From Sambucus nigra (Eukaryota > Streptophyta > Magnoliopsida > Dipsacales > Adoxaceae), in assembly GCA_949130495.1 (NCBI GenBank), contig OX422208.1, forward strand, positions 689,827,702-689,891,701: DNA of 64,000 bases. Direction: 5' to 3'. A program made the position numbers and the translations under genes. A model generated the notes under the pieces. The model did no database searches, was not told the origin of the DNA, and saw only the letters and a list, made by a program, of their open reading frames with translations. Shown here in pieces: positions 1-10,400 of this stretch (positions are counted from its first letter, which is position 1; every line of letters begins with the position of its first letter).

Positions 1-590
1 ACTTGACCGGTCAGATGCTGTTTCATCTAAGTCCAAAGGTAAAGATAAGGTCATCTAAGAATTGGGAAAAGATGGAGGAACATAACATGACAAGGGAAAC
101 GGGGATGATGGACCTCCAAACAAAGGCAACGGTAGCTATTTTGGGGGTTTTATTTACAAGGGTTCACACCGGGAAAGGGATTGTCCAACGTGGGAAAAAC
201 TCGTTGCAATTCAAGTAGAAGAGTCAAGAAATGGTGGCTTAAATTCAGGTGCGGGAGATGGTGGTGTTAACTCCTTGGTTATGTTGGGCGGACTCCAAGC
301 AAAGGAATTCGGTTAAGTGGGCGATTGAAGCCTTGGTATGCGTGGGTTGCAGGAACCTCGCATTACCAAGAGAAACTTCTACGTTAGATAGTGAAAACTT
401 GGAGTTTATGGTCCTGCAGGGAGACACTGAATCGAGAGGAGTTTGGTTCGGTGTTACACTTGGATTGAATCGAAGACTTGGGGCTATTTTCGGTGAAGTT
501 CAAGGTTTTATTGGGAAATTTTCAGTGGAGTTGGAATTTTCTTGATATCGACGAGGTCGTCAAATTCTTGTAGTGGGGGAGAGTTTCTCA
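1..590 (+). pseudogene. chromovirus (Ty3/gypsy) gag remnant with zinc knuckle
   Basis: This is a decayed piece of a Ty3/gypsy gag-pol gene. Read around 139-220, the plus strand gives a degenerate CCHC zinc knuckle (pattern Y-K-G-S-H-R-E-R-D-C-P) followed by W-E-K-L and a linker ending in L-Q-A-K-E-F-G. That order (knuckle, EKL, spacer, LQA) is familiar from the gag-protease linker of Galadriel/CRM-type chromoviruses. The first Cys pair is damaged and stops interrupt the frame. At 520-570 a W-x-W-N-F-L-D motif could be the end of a chromodomain or integrase C-terminus, which would mean that most of pol is deleted between the two; that part is weak. The 5' end lies outside the window. The family call rests on motif order only. 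Confidence 0.5.
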
Positions 591-1860
591 CACCCCAAAA
601 TGCTCATCATGAAGTTATGGGGTTCATCATGGAGTTTGGGTACGGGAAAACCTCGATACTAAAGGAAAATGGGTTAGTTCACTTTGACTAAGGCATTCAG
701 CTGGAACAAAGTGGTTATGCTATTTGAAGTTGTCAAATTGTGGGGAGCTGGATTCTTTTTGATCATTTGGTAGTTGACGTCTACTACTACCACTCTGGAA
801 TTTTTGTTAAGAACATATATAAGGAGGGGGTACCTCCAAGGCAAAATTTGGTATTTAGCCATGAGCGCTCCTAGGCTCTAGGCAACTTCGTGGGCATGTT
901 GGGTTATCCATATATCGAATGTGGGATTGTTAGTGTATGGATTTTGCGTTGTGATCATAAATTTCTCGATCACACCTGTTAGGCAACATCGGGTTGCATC
1001 GGTGGGCTGGGTTCCTTATATTTTTGAGGTGGCATTATCTTAATTCATGGGTTGTTGCTAGTTGACTTCAAAGAGCAGTTTTGCTTGTCCCAAAAATGGA
1101 TTTGAGTAGTTTTCATGGGAGTTGCTGGGCTGGATATGTGTAAAAACGGGATTACAACAATGTGGCATATGTGGGATCATGGGATAACTCCTTGGACACC
1201 TGTTGGGATACTGATGCAGCAGTTTTAGAGCAGTTCCATGGCAGTTATGGGGCAGAACAGATGTAAAAACGAGATTGAATTAGTTGGGAACTTGGAGATC
1301 ATGGGTTAACTTCTCTCGACACCTATTGGAAGGATAATGCAAAAGTTTTGAAGGCAGTTTCGCGGAGAAACCTTGCAGCATTTAATTAAGACACATGTCC
1401 TAGCAGTTGGGGATGTCAACTGCGTTTTTGTACCTTATTTATAAGCATTTACCCCTTGTATTTTTAGGAAGGAAGCCTTAGGCTAAAATTGAGTGGTCCT
1501 TTGTAATCTTTGAGTGATTAGTAAAAGTTTGGGAGTTGAATTCCTGTAATTTGGTGTCTAGTGTGCGTGTGCCTCATATATATGACATGGTTTGCTATTT
1601 TACTTGCTATAACCGTGTTAAAAGCAGGTCGTGTTGGTGAACCTTGTGTATTGGTTGGCTGATCAAGTTTTATGGGAAAAACTTGGTGCGTCACCGAAAG
1701 ATTTTAGAAAAAAAAATCCGTGTGACACTAACCATAATCAAGAGGTTGAATATTCAAATACTCAGCTGCGTAGGCAGCTTCATAGAACATACCCCAAAGG
1801 AGTAAAACATGGGAGAGACCAACTAAAAGGTAGCCTTGTGGTACTCTCCACTGACCCATG
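591..1860 (+). repeat. LTR-like non-coding tail of the chromovirus remnant
   Basis: No coding frame is supported here. The stretch resembles the 3' part and LTR of the neighbouring gag remnant: a TATA-like run (TTATTTATAAGC near 1,437-1,448) is followed by a GT-rich leader with CTTTGTAATCTTTGAG. It contains two diverged tandem units (see 1,071-1,350). Exact LTR ends and a target duplication were not found. Sequence from about 1,700 to 1,860 may already belong to the LINE that follows. Confidence 0.35.
1071..1350. repeat. two diverged tandem units of about 140 bp
   Basis: The block containing GATATGTGTAAAAACGGGAT, GGATCATGGGATAAC and GGACACCTGTTGG recurs about 130-140 bases later as AGATGTAAAAACGAGAT, AGATCATGGGTTAAC and CGACACCTATTGG. 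The two units are clearly related but diverged. Such duplications are common in LTR U3 regions. Confidence 0.55.
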
Positions 1861-2935
1861 ACAACTTAATGTCCCACTCCATCTTTAGGATACAAATCTC
1901 ATGAGTATGTGTGTGATAGAGCAACGGGGTCTGCATTCCCCATGCAACAATTAATAAGAGTGGACTCGTCACTTTTTTTTTTGTGAATCATATTAAGGCA
2001 GTTGTCACTTTCAATTGTGTCTAATTTGAGGCCAAACGCCCTTATCATACGAAAGACTTCTACTAAAGATATGGCTTCACATGCAATAACATAATCAACC
2101 CAAACTCTATGACGGAAGCCATAAATAAAGATCTCTCTGTGGTCTTTAATAGCACCACCAATGGAAGTCTATAATAAATGAGTCTGAATTCAACCTGTCG
2201 GGGGGTGGTTGGGGGAGGGTAAAGGGATTGCACCGACCTAGCAGTTTCGGTGTCAGGTTGACCTGCTAAAGAACAATTAGCTTGAAAAACCACCTCCATG
2301 TATTCTTCCAAATCTTTATGAATAGTAAATATAAGTCTTAAATTCTAGATCTAGTGGTCATTCAACACGACATCATTCCGTGTTTTCATAAGTACAAAAA
2401 CGTAAATGCTAGTGATTGGAGATTAGTTTTGGCCTTTGAGATAGAGGATTCATTCATGACTAATTCATTAATACACTTGTGGAAAGAGTGACCATATGGA
2501 TTTTCCCATAGGTTTTTAACCCTACAGCCCATCCAAGCATTCTTCAGACACTTGCACGTAATGAATCATGTGTTTTGCATTTTCATTTTCTGTTCCACAT
2601 ATTATGCACATGGGAGAATAGCAGCACTCCCTCATGAAGAGGTTAAAGGAAGGGGGAATGGCATTATTGCATGCTTTCCACACGAAATGTTTGAGATTAG
2701 GAGGGGCATTGATTTCCCATAAAGTTTTCCAAACCTTGTGATCCGGAGTGAATGATGAGGACGATGCTTCTTTTAGTTTTTCAATACTCATTTTTTCTGC
2801 ATTCTGGTAGCCAAATTTAACTGTGTAATTCCCGTAGTTGGTGTGATGATAAACAAATGTCATCTTCTTTGTTAGCGGAACTAATTGGAATGCGATGAAT
2901 AACTTCGCTAATAAATAAAGAACAAAGTTTATAAG
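1861..2935 (-). pseudogene. LINE 3' part: zinc-binding RT tail and RNase H
   Basis: This is the 3' third of a plant L1-like LINE. On the minus strand, 2,935 down to 2,522 reads Y-T-V-K-F-G-Y, then V-W-K-T-L-W, P-P-N-L-K-H-F-V-W-K-A, and a C-x2-C-G-T-E-x-E-x-x-x-H pattern. That is the zinc-binding region that follows plant LINE reverse transcriptases (zf-RVT type). Further along, about 2,130-1,960 reads F-R-H-R-V-W-V-D-Y-V, A-C-E-A and E-S-D-N-C-L, an RNase H of the type found at plant LINE C-termini. Several stops and frame changes separate the two. The sequence resumes upstream at 13,453 after the Tat-1 insertion, whose target duplication matches. The 3' end is unclear; a T run at about 1,972-1,982 lies inside the RNase H reading. 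Confidence 0.75.
2931..2935. repeat. target site duplication of Tat-1 (left)
   Basis: ATAAG immediately before the TG of the left LTR. It is identical to 13,448-13,452 after the right LTR, so the pair defines the insertion exactly. Confidence 0.93.
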
Positions 2936-3354
2936 TGTGGAGGCAATTATTATGCAACACAAATAAAATATGAAAGAGGTAACAACCAAGAAAAAACAGA
3001 TGAAAGACCAATCACAACAACGGGGATACGTGGTTCAGCAAAGAAGTGCCTACGTCCACGGTGGTTCAGTCAGTGTTATTCCTCTATATTCTGAAGAGTA
3101 AGTACAGAGAATACAACTTGTCCTTTTCCCCGGACTTGGGGTTTAATTTATACATGTATGTCTTAGAGTAGTGGGGGTGATAGGGTCCTCTTTATTAGCC
3201 ATCTCCCTTTCATGGGATCATGTACACCCACAACTCCTCTTCATGGCATCGTGGAGTAAATGGACGAATACCAGAAGTGATGGGCCTGGGTTTTGGGCCG
3301 CTGAGGATGGGCTACTCGTCCAGGCCTTATGGTGATAAAATCGGTGCACCCACA
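2936..3354 (-). repeat. Tat-1 3' LTR
   Basis: 419 bp, TG...CA on either strand reading. It matches 13,029-13,447 at 418 of 419 positions by eye. On the minus strand it starts TGTGGGTGCACC and ends GCCTCCACA. Confidence 0.96.
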
Positions 3355-3368
3355 ATTGCCCCTGAATT
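3355..3368 (-). other. Tat-1 polypurine tract
   Basis: The minus strand reads TTCAGGGGCAAT directly against the TG of the 3' LTR, the expected place for plus-strand priming. Tat-2 has TTTAGGGGCAAT in the same place (55,642-55,653). Confidence 0.8.
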
Positions 3369-3696
3369 TGTCGGGCCATTTTTTATGGGTCCGATGAATT
3401 TAGATGATCAGTAATGATGGTTGATTTCTTTGAAAACTGTGAAGTTGCTTTGGCGGCACCCGCTTCGCTATCCGTGCGTTATGATTAGTTTTGAAGGTTT
3501 GTTGGAATAAAACACATTTTTTCGTCGACGTTCCAGTTCTTCCAGCAATCTTCTATCTTTTGAGAACTTTTGAGTTTTGTACCTTCTATTTTCGGTCTCC
3601 ACTCTCGTCGCTTCTTCGCCTTTTGATCTGATCTTCTGTCTTGTAAGTCTTTTGTGCCCTTTTTCTTGAGTTTATAGTTTTTCTTGCATTTTTCCA
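3369..3696 (+). promoter_or_regulatory. leader upstream of the antisense gene
   Basis: This non-coding stretch between the polypurine tract and the ATG at 3,697 is pyrimidine-rich (TTCTTC, CTTTTT runs), like a plant 5' leader. There is no strong TATA box. The promoter driving the plus-strand gene is not identified; it could lie here or in the adjacent LTR read on its plus strand. Confidence 0.4.
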
Positions 3697-6600
3697 ATGG
3701 CAAAGATTGGAAATCGGTCGGTAACTGAGTTTAGAAAATTCTATGGTATTCCTGAATGGGTAGAGATTGAGTGTTGTGTCTCGCCGCCTAGGAACGCTAG
3801 GGACATAGAGAATGTACATTGGATTCACGTCCTGTTGCTTTATCAGGGGGGTCTCACCTTTCCCCCTAATGGTTTGTTTCTGCACTTTTTTAGTTATTTT
3901 GGTATTGTGCCTGCACAATGTTCGCCCAACGTGTGGAAAATAGTGAATGGTGTGCACAGGATAAATCAGTTGTACGGCACGAGGTTAGGGCTTACCGAGG
4001 TCTGTTTTTGTTATTCTTTTTCTCGAACGAGTTCAGGGGTCTTGTACCTTAAGGCCAGGAGCCCTGATAGGGTATTGGTAGTAAATTTACCTGATTCCCA
4101 TAAGGACTACTGGCAAGAAGGTTTTCTCGCTAGGAACTGGCAATATTCCCCTCAATTTGAAGGGTCGAGGTCCGAGAGGTTCATTATCCCCTTTTATGGG
4201 GAAGAATATATAGGTAGATGTTGTATTGTTGTTTCAACCTTTGCTAGCTTTGTGATTTTTCTAACTCCTCCTTGCTCTTTCCTTTTCAGCGAAGATAAAG
4301 AACTTGGAGCCAGCTCTCAGCGAGGTTCGTATCTCGGAATTGGTGAAAGCTTGGAACATCAGGGAACCTTTGGGTGACGGCGAGCACCCTAGGTCTGCTG
4401 CTTTTCTGCTTGAATACAAGAACACAGGCTCCAGCTTCATAGCCCGACCTGTGGAAAGTGTTCCGGATTTTAACTCTTCCGAAGAGATTTCAGCGGAGCC
4501 CATCCAAGTGGACGAGGATGAGAGCAGCTCGGAGAGCGAGCCTGCAGGTGTTGTGAGTAACTTGGGTGGAGGCAGTGCTGATAGTAGTAGTTCATCGAGT
4601 TCTACCAGCAGTCCAGGTGAAGAAATGCCTCCCAGGAAGAATCTGATCCGGGATGATGATGATGATGATGATGATGTGCTTCTTGCACAGAGGTCCAAGA
4701 AGTCGAAGACTGTTTCCGGGGCCATAGCTACTGGTTCTCGGCCTTCCTCTCAAGAGCAAGAGAAGAAGAAGAGAGAGGAGGAGCAGTCGAGGGAGAGGGA
4801 GAAGAAAAAGGAGGAGGAGAGGAAGAAGGTGGAAGAGAGGAAGAGGAGGGAGAAAGAGAAAGAAGAGGAGAGGAGGAAGATGGAGCTGAGGACTAAGACC
4901 GTTCAAGCCTTGGTCCCAGTATCTGCTTTACCTGAGGGGGCTTCGGTGGCTACCTCTCCTCAACTCGCCCCTGCTCTGCTTGAGAGGGCAGTCCTCCCTG
5001 CAGATCGCGAGAGGGCGTTAGGGTCTGATCAATTGGCCTTGCAGGCTAGCCAGAGGCTTGCCTTGGTAAGGTTTCTCTTCTATTTCTCAACTTCTTTTTC
5101 GTCTATTTTGATGGTTTCCTCTTTTCTGATCTTTCCCTTGTTTTCTGCAGTTTGTGACTGACTTCGCTGTGCTCTATCGCTCTCGCGACGAGCTGTTGAG
5201 AAGGAACAGCGAGCTGGAGCAGCAGAATTCTACTCTGGTGGCCAGGGGTTCTCAGCTGGAGGCCGATCTGAAGGCTGCTGACGCGGCTCGAGCTTCTTCT
5301 GACTTGGCCCTTGCTAATTCTGCTCGCGAGAGAGATAATGCTGTCAAGGAGCTTGGCGAGCTGAGGGAGTCGTATGAACAGGTCTGCTCGAGCAAACTGG
5401 ATTTTGTGGAGAAGAACAGGGTTCTTGCTGAGCAGCTGGAGATGGAGAAAGCCCAGGCAACCACTGTTAAAGAAGATTCATACAATTCTGGCTGGGCTGC
5501 TGCGTATGAAGACGCCGAGGTTCAGATAGGCTATATTAGCCGTCTGAACTTCAAGAAGGGGTGGAACAAGGCCCTTGTGGCTGCAGGGGTGGATGTTGCA
5601 TCTCCACTCTTCGATGAGCATGATCCAGGGCCAAAACCGGTAGTGGATGAGGATCCAGCCCCAACTGTTGAAGGCACCTGTCCTGTTTCTCGGGCGACCT
5701 CTTCTGATGCTCCCTTGGTCGAGGAGGCAGTGGATACCCCTGCGGAGGGTAATGCCCCTGCTGATGCTAATAAAGACAAGGACCCATCCTCCGAGGTTGC
5801 TAAGTGATAGGGTTTCTTTGCAATTTTTTTCTTTCTTGTTCTGATGTAACCTCGCTTGGTATAAATAAAAAGGCTGCGTTTTTACTTGTGCTGATTTCAT
5901 TCTTTTCTCTTCTTTTCTCTGTAGTTGGTTGATGTGGATGATTATATTCCTGTCACCTCCCAATTGGGTAGAACTCTGGGTCCTAATGTAAGCCCTGCAG
6001 TTCGCCAGGCTTTTGCTAGGCTTTGTAGGTTTGCTAAATCAAGGAACCAGAAGTATAAGGATCAGTCCGAGCTGGTGGCTAAATTGAAGGACAGGCTTCA
6101 GGAAATGGGGGAGATCGGAGCTTCAGTGCAAGAAGAAATCAGCGAGCTGAGAGTAAAGTTACTGGAGGCCACCGAGATCAATCAGGTCGTGGAGTTTCTT
6201 CAGCGGGAGAATGACGACCTGAGGCGTGAGGTCCTGAAGCTTAAGGAGCATTCTCCGAGCACCGCATCGGCAGTCTTGCAAGGTTCTTTCTCATCGCGAG
6301 TTGCTCGGCCACCCCTCCCGCGAGCTGGTAGGAGTACGCGGGGTAGGAGTAGGGGAGCTGAGGAGCAGCGTGAGAGGGAGATGGAGGAGCTGCGCGGCGA
6401 TGTTCAGCGAGCTTACGTAACTGCTGCTGGGCTTCAGAGGGACGTCACCCGACTGCGGCATTTATTTAAGAAGGGCCCTCACCAAGTGTGGACTGATGGC
6501 TATGATCAGGGCTGGCTAGATGCTCCCACAAGGTTATCAGAGTTCGAGCAGCTTTCCTTTATCAGGGGGTGGTTGAATGCTCTCAAAGAGCTGCAGGTGC

Positions 6601-6821
6601 CGAGAAATTCGATGTTGTGGTATCGGCATGAGATGTCTTCCTCTATTCTGATGCCCAATACATTTAGGCGAGATGACCGATGGATTCCTATCGATGCTAT
6701 TCCTCGGCGGCTACTGGAGTTGGACACAAGTGAAGTTGTAGAGGAATTCGATCCTGCCCCTGATGATGGGAGGAGAGCTAAGGTTGCTGACTACCTTGCT
6801 CGGAGGCTTCCCCCTTCTTGA
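3697..6821 (+). CDS. antisense additional ORF of a Tat element (3-4 exons)
   Basis: A spliced gene opposite to gag-pol. Exon 1 (3,697-4,213) starts ATG-GCA in a good context and encodes about 172 residues like the plant 'putative gypsy-type transposon' (Transposase_28) family, with F-P-P-N-x-L-F-L-H-F-F and P-N-V-W-K. Exon 2 (4,290-5,065) has acidic and Ser-rich stretches, an Asp run, an R-S-K-K-S-K basic patch and a long E/K/R-rich helix. Exon 3 (5,151-5,795 or a stop at 5,807) is coiled coil plus a GW...GW module. Exon 4 (5,925-6,821) repeats that plan. Joined length would be about 944 residues. Introns 1 and 2 are phase 1 and phase 0. The third junction has a weak GTTGCT donor, so exon 4 may instead be a separate ORF. 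The gene is conserved in Tat-2. Function is unknown; a nuclear or structural role is only inferred. Confidence 0.8.
4214..4289 (+). other. intron 1 of the antisense gene
   Basis: 76 bp, GGTAGATG donor side, pyrimidine tract and CTTTTCAG acceptor. Phase 1. The reading frame opens across it, and Tat-2 has the counterpart at 54,757-54,683. Confidence 0.8.
5066..5150 (+). other. intron 2 of the antisense gene
   Basis: 85 bp, TTG/GTAAGG donor and TTTTCTGCAG acceptor, phase 0. The same donor and acceptor positions are kept in Tat-2 (GTAAGA ... TTTGGCAG). Confidence 0.88.
5796..5924 (+). other. possible intron 3 of the antisense gene
   Basis: The acceptor TTTCTCTGTAG is convincing, and exon 4 opens in frame directly after it without a nearby ATG. 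The only phase-0 donor close to the exon 3 stop is GAG/GTTGCT, which is weak but present in both Tat copies. The alternative is termination at 5,807 (TGA) with exon 4 used differently. An AATAAA at about 5,862-5,868 would suit that reading. Confidence 0.5.
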
Positions 6822-7405
6822 TTTTTGTTTTTTAATAATTGTAAATGCTTTGGGCGAGTCTTTGCCGACTAAACATGTACCATTATTGTTTGTAAATATA
6901 AAAGATTAATGGATATATTTGAGTTTTGGGCGTTTTGCCGACTAAACGTGTTTTTCCAATCTCTGTTATATTTTTCCAGCTTTATAGTGTCCGCCCAGTC
7001 CAGTATTAAGAATACCATTGTGCTCTCTCTTTACCTTTTAGGTCGTGTCGTCACACTTCCTTAGGTCTAAGAGGGGCAATTGGCGAGGACACACCTGTTT
7101 TTGGATGTCTTCATCCGGTCAGGATTTTAACCAAAGTAGGTTTGATGCCTAAGAATGCTCTGTAGGGCTTCATATATTGCCATGGGCAATGCTAAGAGGT
7201 CTGTCGTGCTTTCGTGACGATGACCCGAGGAGGGGTGTTCCCCTGCTATGTCAATTATTATACCTGTGATTTGAAAAGGATGTGCAATAAGATATAATTG
7301 TTATACTTTTAGAGAGTAATCAACTGAGAGATTTTTATTGGTGAGTCAAGAAATAAACTGTCTTTTCCCAAAACGAGTACAATAAAAGATCTAACAACAG
7401 AACTC
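6822..7405. repeat. convergent 3' region between antisense gene and pol
   Basis: Non-coding. Two copies of a GGGCG...TTGCCGACTAAAC unit lie at about 6,852-6,880 and 6,927-6,952. Tat-2 has about three 91-bp copies of the matching unit. A second conserved block (about 7,020-7,230, with GGCGAGGACACACCTG and GGATGTCTTCATCCG) has its counterpart at 51,420-51,640. It probably holds the 3' ends of both convergent transcripts. Confidence 0.6.
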
Positions 7406-10400
7406 CTAAAAGTAGAATATCTTGAGATTAGCTGCGTTCCATGCTCGTGGGATCTCTCTGCCCTCCATCGTTTTCAAATGATAGGCACCTTGCAGGTCGT
7501 CTCTAATTATTTCATAAGGTCCTTCCCAGTTTGGTCCCAGTTTACCATCTGATGGTTTCACCGTGTTGCCCAGGACCTTTCTTAGGACATAGTCTCCAAT
7601 TTCGAACTTCCTCGGATTGACCTTTTTGCTGTAGTGCTTCGCGAGCTGTTGCTGATAATTCGCTAGTTTTACTAGGGCAAGTTCCCTGCGCTCGTCGGCC
7701 AAGTCGAGTTCAGCGAGCAAAGCCTGATCGTTCTGGTTCTGCTCGACAAGGTCGGATCTCATTGTAGGCAATCCTGCTTCTAATGGGATGACCGCTTCCA
7801 TACCATATGCTAGTGACAATGGCGTCTGACCTGTGGCTCGTCTGGGAGTCGTTCTGTATGCCCATAGGACATGTGGTAGCTCGGTAGTCCATGCGCCTTT
7901 TGCTCGTTCTAACCGCTTTTTTAATCCAGCGATCACTGTTTTGTTGGAAGCCTCAGCTTGTCCGTTGCTCTGAGGATAAGCTACCGAGCTGAAGTGGTGC
8001 CTGATTCCGTGTTGGTCGCAGAAGTCCTGAAAGGGGCCACTTTCGAACTGTGTCCCATTGTCAGTGATGATGGTTCTGGGGATCCCAAATCGAGTGATTA
8101 TATTTTTCCATATGAATTTCATCATGTCAGCATCTCGGATGTTCGCCAGAGGTTCTGCCTCGATCCACTTGGTAAAGTAATCGGTGGCGACCAATAAGTA
8201 TCTGCGGTTGCCGGCAGCGGTGGGTAGTGGTCCCACGATGTCCATTCCCCACTGGGCAAAAGGCCAGGGGCTGGTTAGGGATTTCAATTCGCTGGCAGGC
8301 TGGTGGACCATGGGGGCGTGAAGCTGGCATTTTAGGCATCTGCGGACATATACTGCGGAGTCCCTTTGCATATACGGCCACCAGTAACCTTCTTTCATTG
8401 CTCGGAAGGCTAGAGATCTTCCTCCGATGTGGCTTCCGCAGATTCCTTCGTGGAGCTCGTGAAGTACTGTCTCGACCTCGCTTGGGTGGACGCATCTAAG
8501 GTAGGGGCCGGAGAAAGATCTTTTATACAAGACGCCCCCCGTGGATAAGTGAAAGCGAGCAGCTTTGACTCTTATCTGGTGGGCGGTCCTTTTATCATCT
8601 GGGAGCGTTCCGTCCTTCAAATAGCCTCTTAAGGGATCCATCCAGCTAGGGGCTGGTTCCAATTGGAGTATTTGTTTTGCTCTTGTTAGCTCGCAGTTGG
8701 GGTGAATGCTCGGGTAGCTAAGGAAATCGATAGGGATGACCCTTTTAAGGTTGGAATCAACTGCCGAGCTCAGGGCTGCCAAGGCGTCAGCGTGGCTGTT
8801 CTGCCCCCTGGGAAACTGCTGGATGTTGATTTCTTCAAAGTTTGTCATCAAGTTTCTTTCCACCGAGAGGTAGGCTGCCATTCTCTCGTCCTTCGCGTTG
8901 TAGTCTCCACTTATCTGATTGGAAACTAGTTGCGAGTCTCCGAATACCTGTAAATGCTTTGCTCCTAGAGTTTGCGCCCTTTGGAGACCTGCAATTAAGG
9001 CTTCGTATTCTGCTTCGTTGTTGGAGGCTGCAAATCCCAGCCTAATTCCTTGCTCGAGGACTGCATTTTCTGGAGTGATGAGAACAATTCCTATTCCTGC
9101 CCCCTTTGAGTTGGAGGCTCCATCAACGAATAGCTTCCAGTTTTCCCCTGCAGCCTGGCTGTTTTGTTCTGTTGGGTTAGGCTGGTCGAGAGGTTCTTTG
9201 CCCGTGAATTCAGCTATGAAGTCAGCGAGGATTTGTCCCTTGATAGCTGTCCTTGGTTGAAATTGGATGTCAAACCGGCCGAGCTCGACTGACCATTTAG
9301 ACAGCCTGCCTGATAAATCCGCCTTCCTTAGGACAGCCTTGAGGGGGTGTGATGTAAGGACAACGATCGTATGAGCTTCGAAGTAATGCTTCAGTTTCCT
9401 CGAAGACATTACTAGGGCAAATGCAAGCTTTTCTAATGGCAGGTAGCGCTGCTCGGCGTCTAGTAAGGTTTTGCTCGCGTAATAGACTGGGTGTTGGATC
9501 CTTGCGACTTCACACATCAGCGCTGAGCTGATAGTGTGGCTGGATACAGAGAGGTAGAGGTATAAGGGGTCCGTTTGATGTGGTATGACAAGCAGTGGTG
9601 GGGAGCTTAGGTAGGATTTGAGCTCGCCTAATGCTTGCGAGCAATCTGGGGTCCATTCTATCGTTTTGCTGCCTTTTAAGAGTTGGAAGAAGGGCTTGCA
9701 TCTCTCGGAGGATTTAGAAATGAAACGATTCAGAGCAGCGAGCATTCCAGTGAGCTTCTGTACATCGCGGATTGTGCGGGGAGGTTGCACCCGTTTAATT
9801 GCCTCAATCTGGTCCGGATTTGCTTCTATGCCACGCATGCTGACCAAATACCCAAGGAACTTTCCTGACTGGACACCGAAGGAACACTTGCTCGCGTTGA
9901 GTTTCATTCGGTATTTCCTGAGGATTTCGAAGGTACTTGCCAGGTCAGAAAGGTGGTTTTCTTTCTCCTTGCTTTTGACGAGCATGTCGTCGATGTAGAC
10001 CTCCATTGTGTTTCCCATCTGTTGTTTGAACATTTTAGTAACCAGCCGCTGATAAGTTGCCCCTGCATTTTTAAGCCCAAAAGGCATGACCTTGTAACAG
10101 TATAGACCAACCATCGTGATAAACGCCGTTTTATCCTGATCTGGGGCATATAAGGGGATCTGGTGATAGCCTGAGTATGCGTCCAGGAAACTCATTCGCT
10201 CGTGAGCTGCGGTGGCGTCTACTAGTTGGTCTATTTTTGGAAGAGGGAAGCTATCCTTTGGGCTGGCTTTGTTGAGGTCAGTGAAGTCTATGCAAACTCT
10301 CCATTTACCGTTGCTTTTTGGAACTACCACTGGGTTGGATAACCATTTGGGGAACTGCACTTCCCGTATGGATCCTGCATCCAGTAGTTTTTCGACCTCC

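Noticed and set aside
1631..1861. Plus ORF of 76 codons
   Set aside because: No recognisable motif; lies in LTR-like or LINE-end sequence.
4261..4906. Minus-strand ORFs over antisense exon 2 rich in Ser or Leu
   Set aside because: They are complements of the Asp run and the E/K/R helix codons, hence low complexity and not independent genes.
3697..6821. Envelope-like gene at the usual env position of an LTR element
   Set aside because: The gene is on the opposite strand, has introns and coiled coils, and shows no signal peptide or membrane span.
9618..9998. Plus-strand ORFs opposite Tat-1 pol (for example 9,618-9,998, 8,702-8,929, 10,545-10,889)
   Set aside because: They mirror the conserved pol frame and have no motifs of their own; shadows of a well-supported minus-strand gene.
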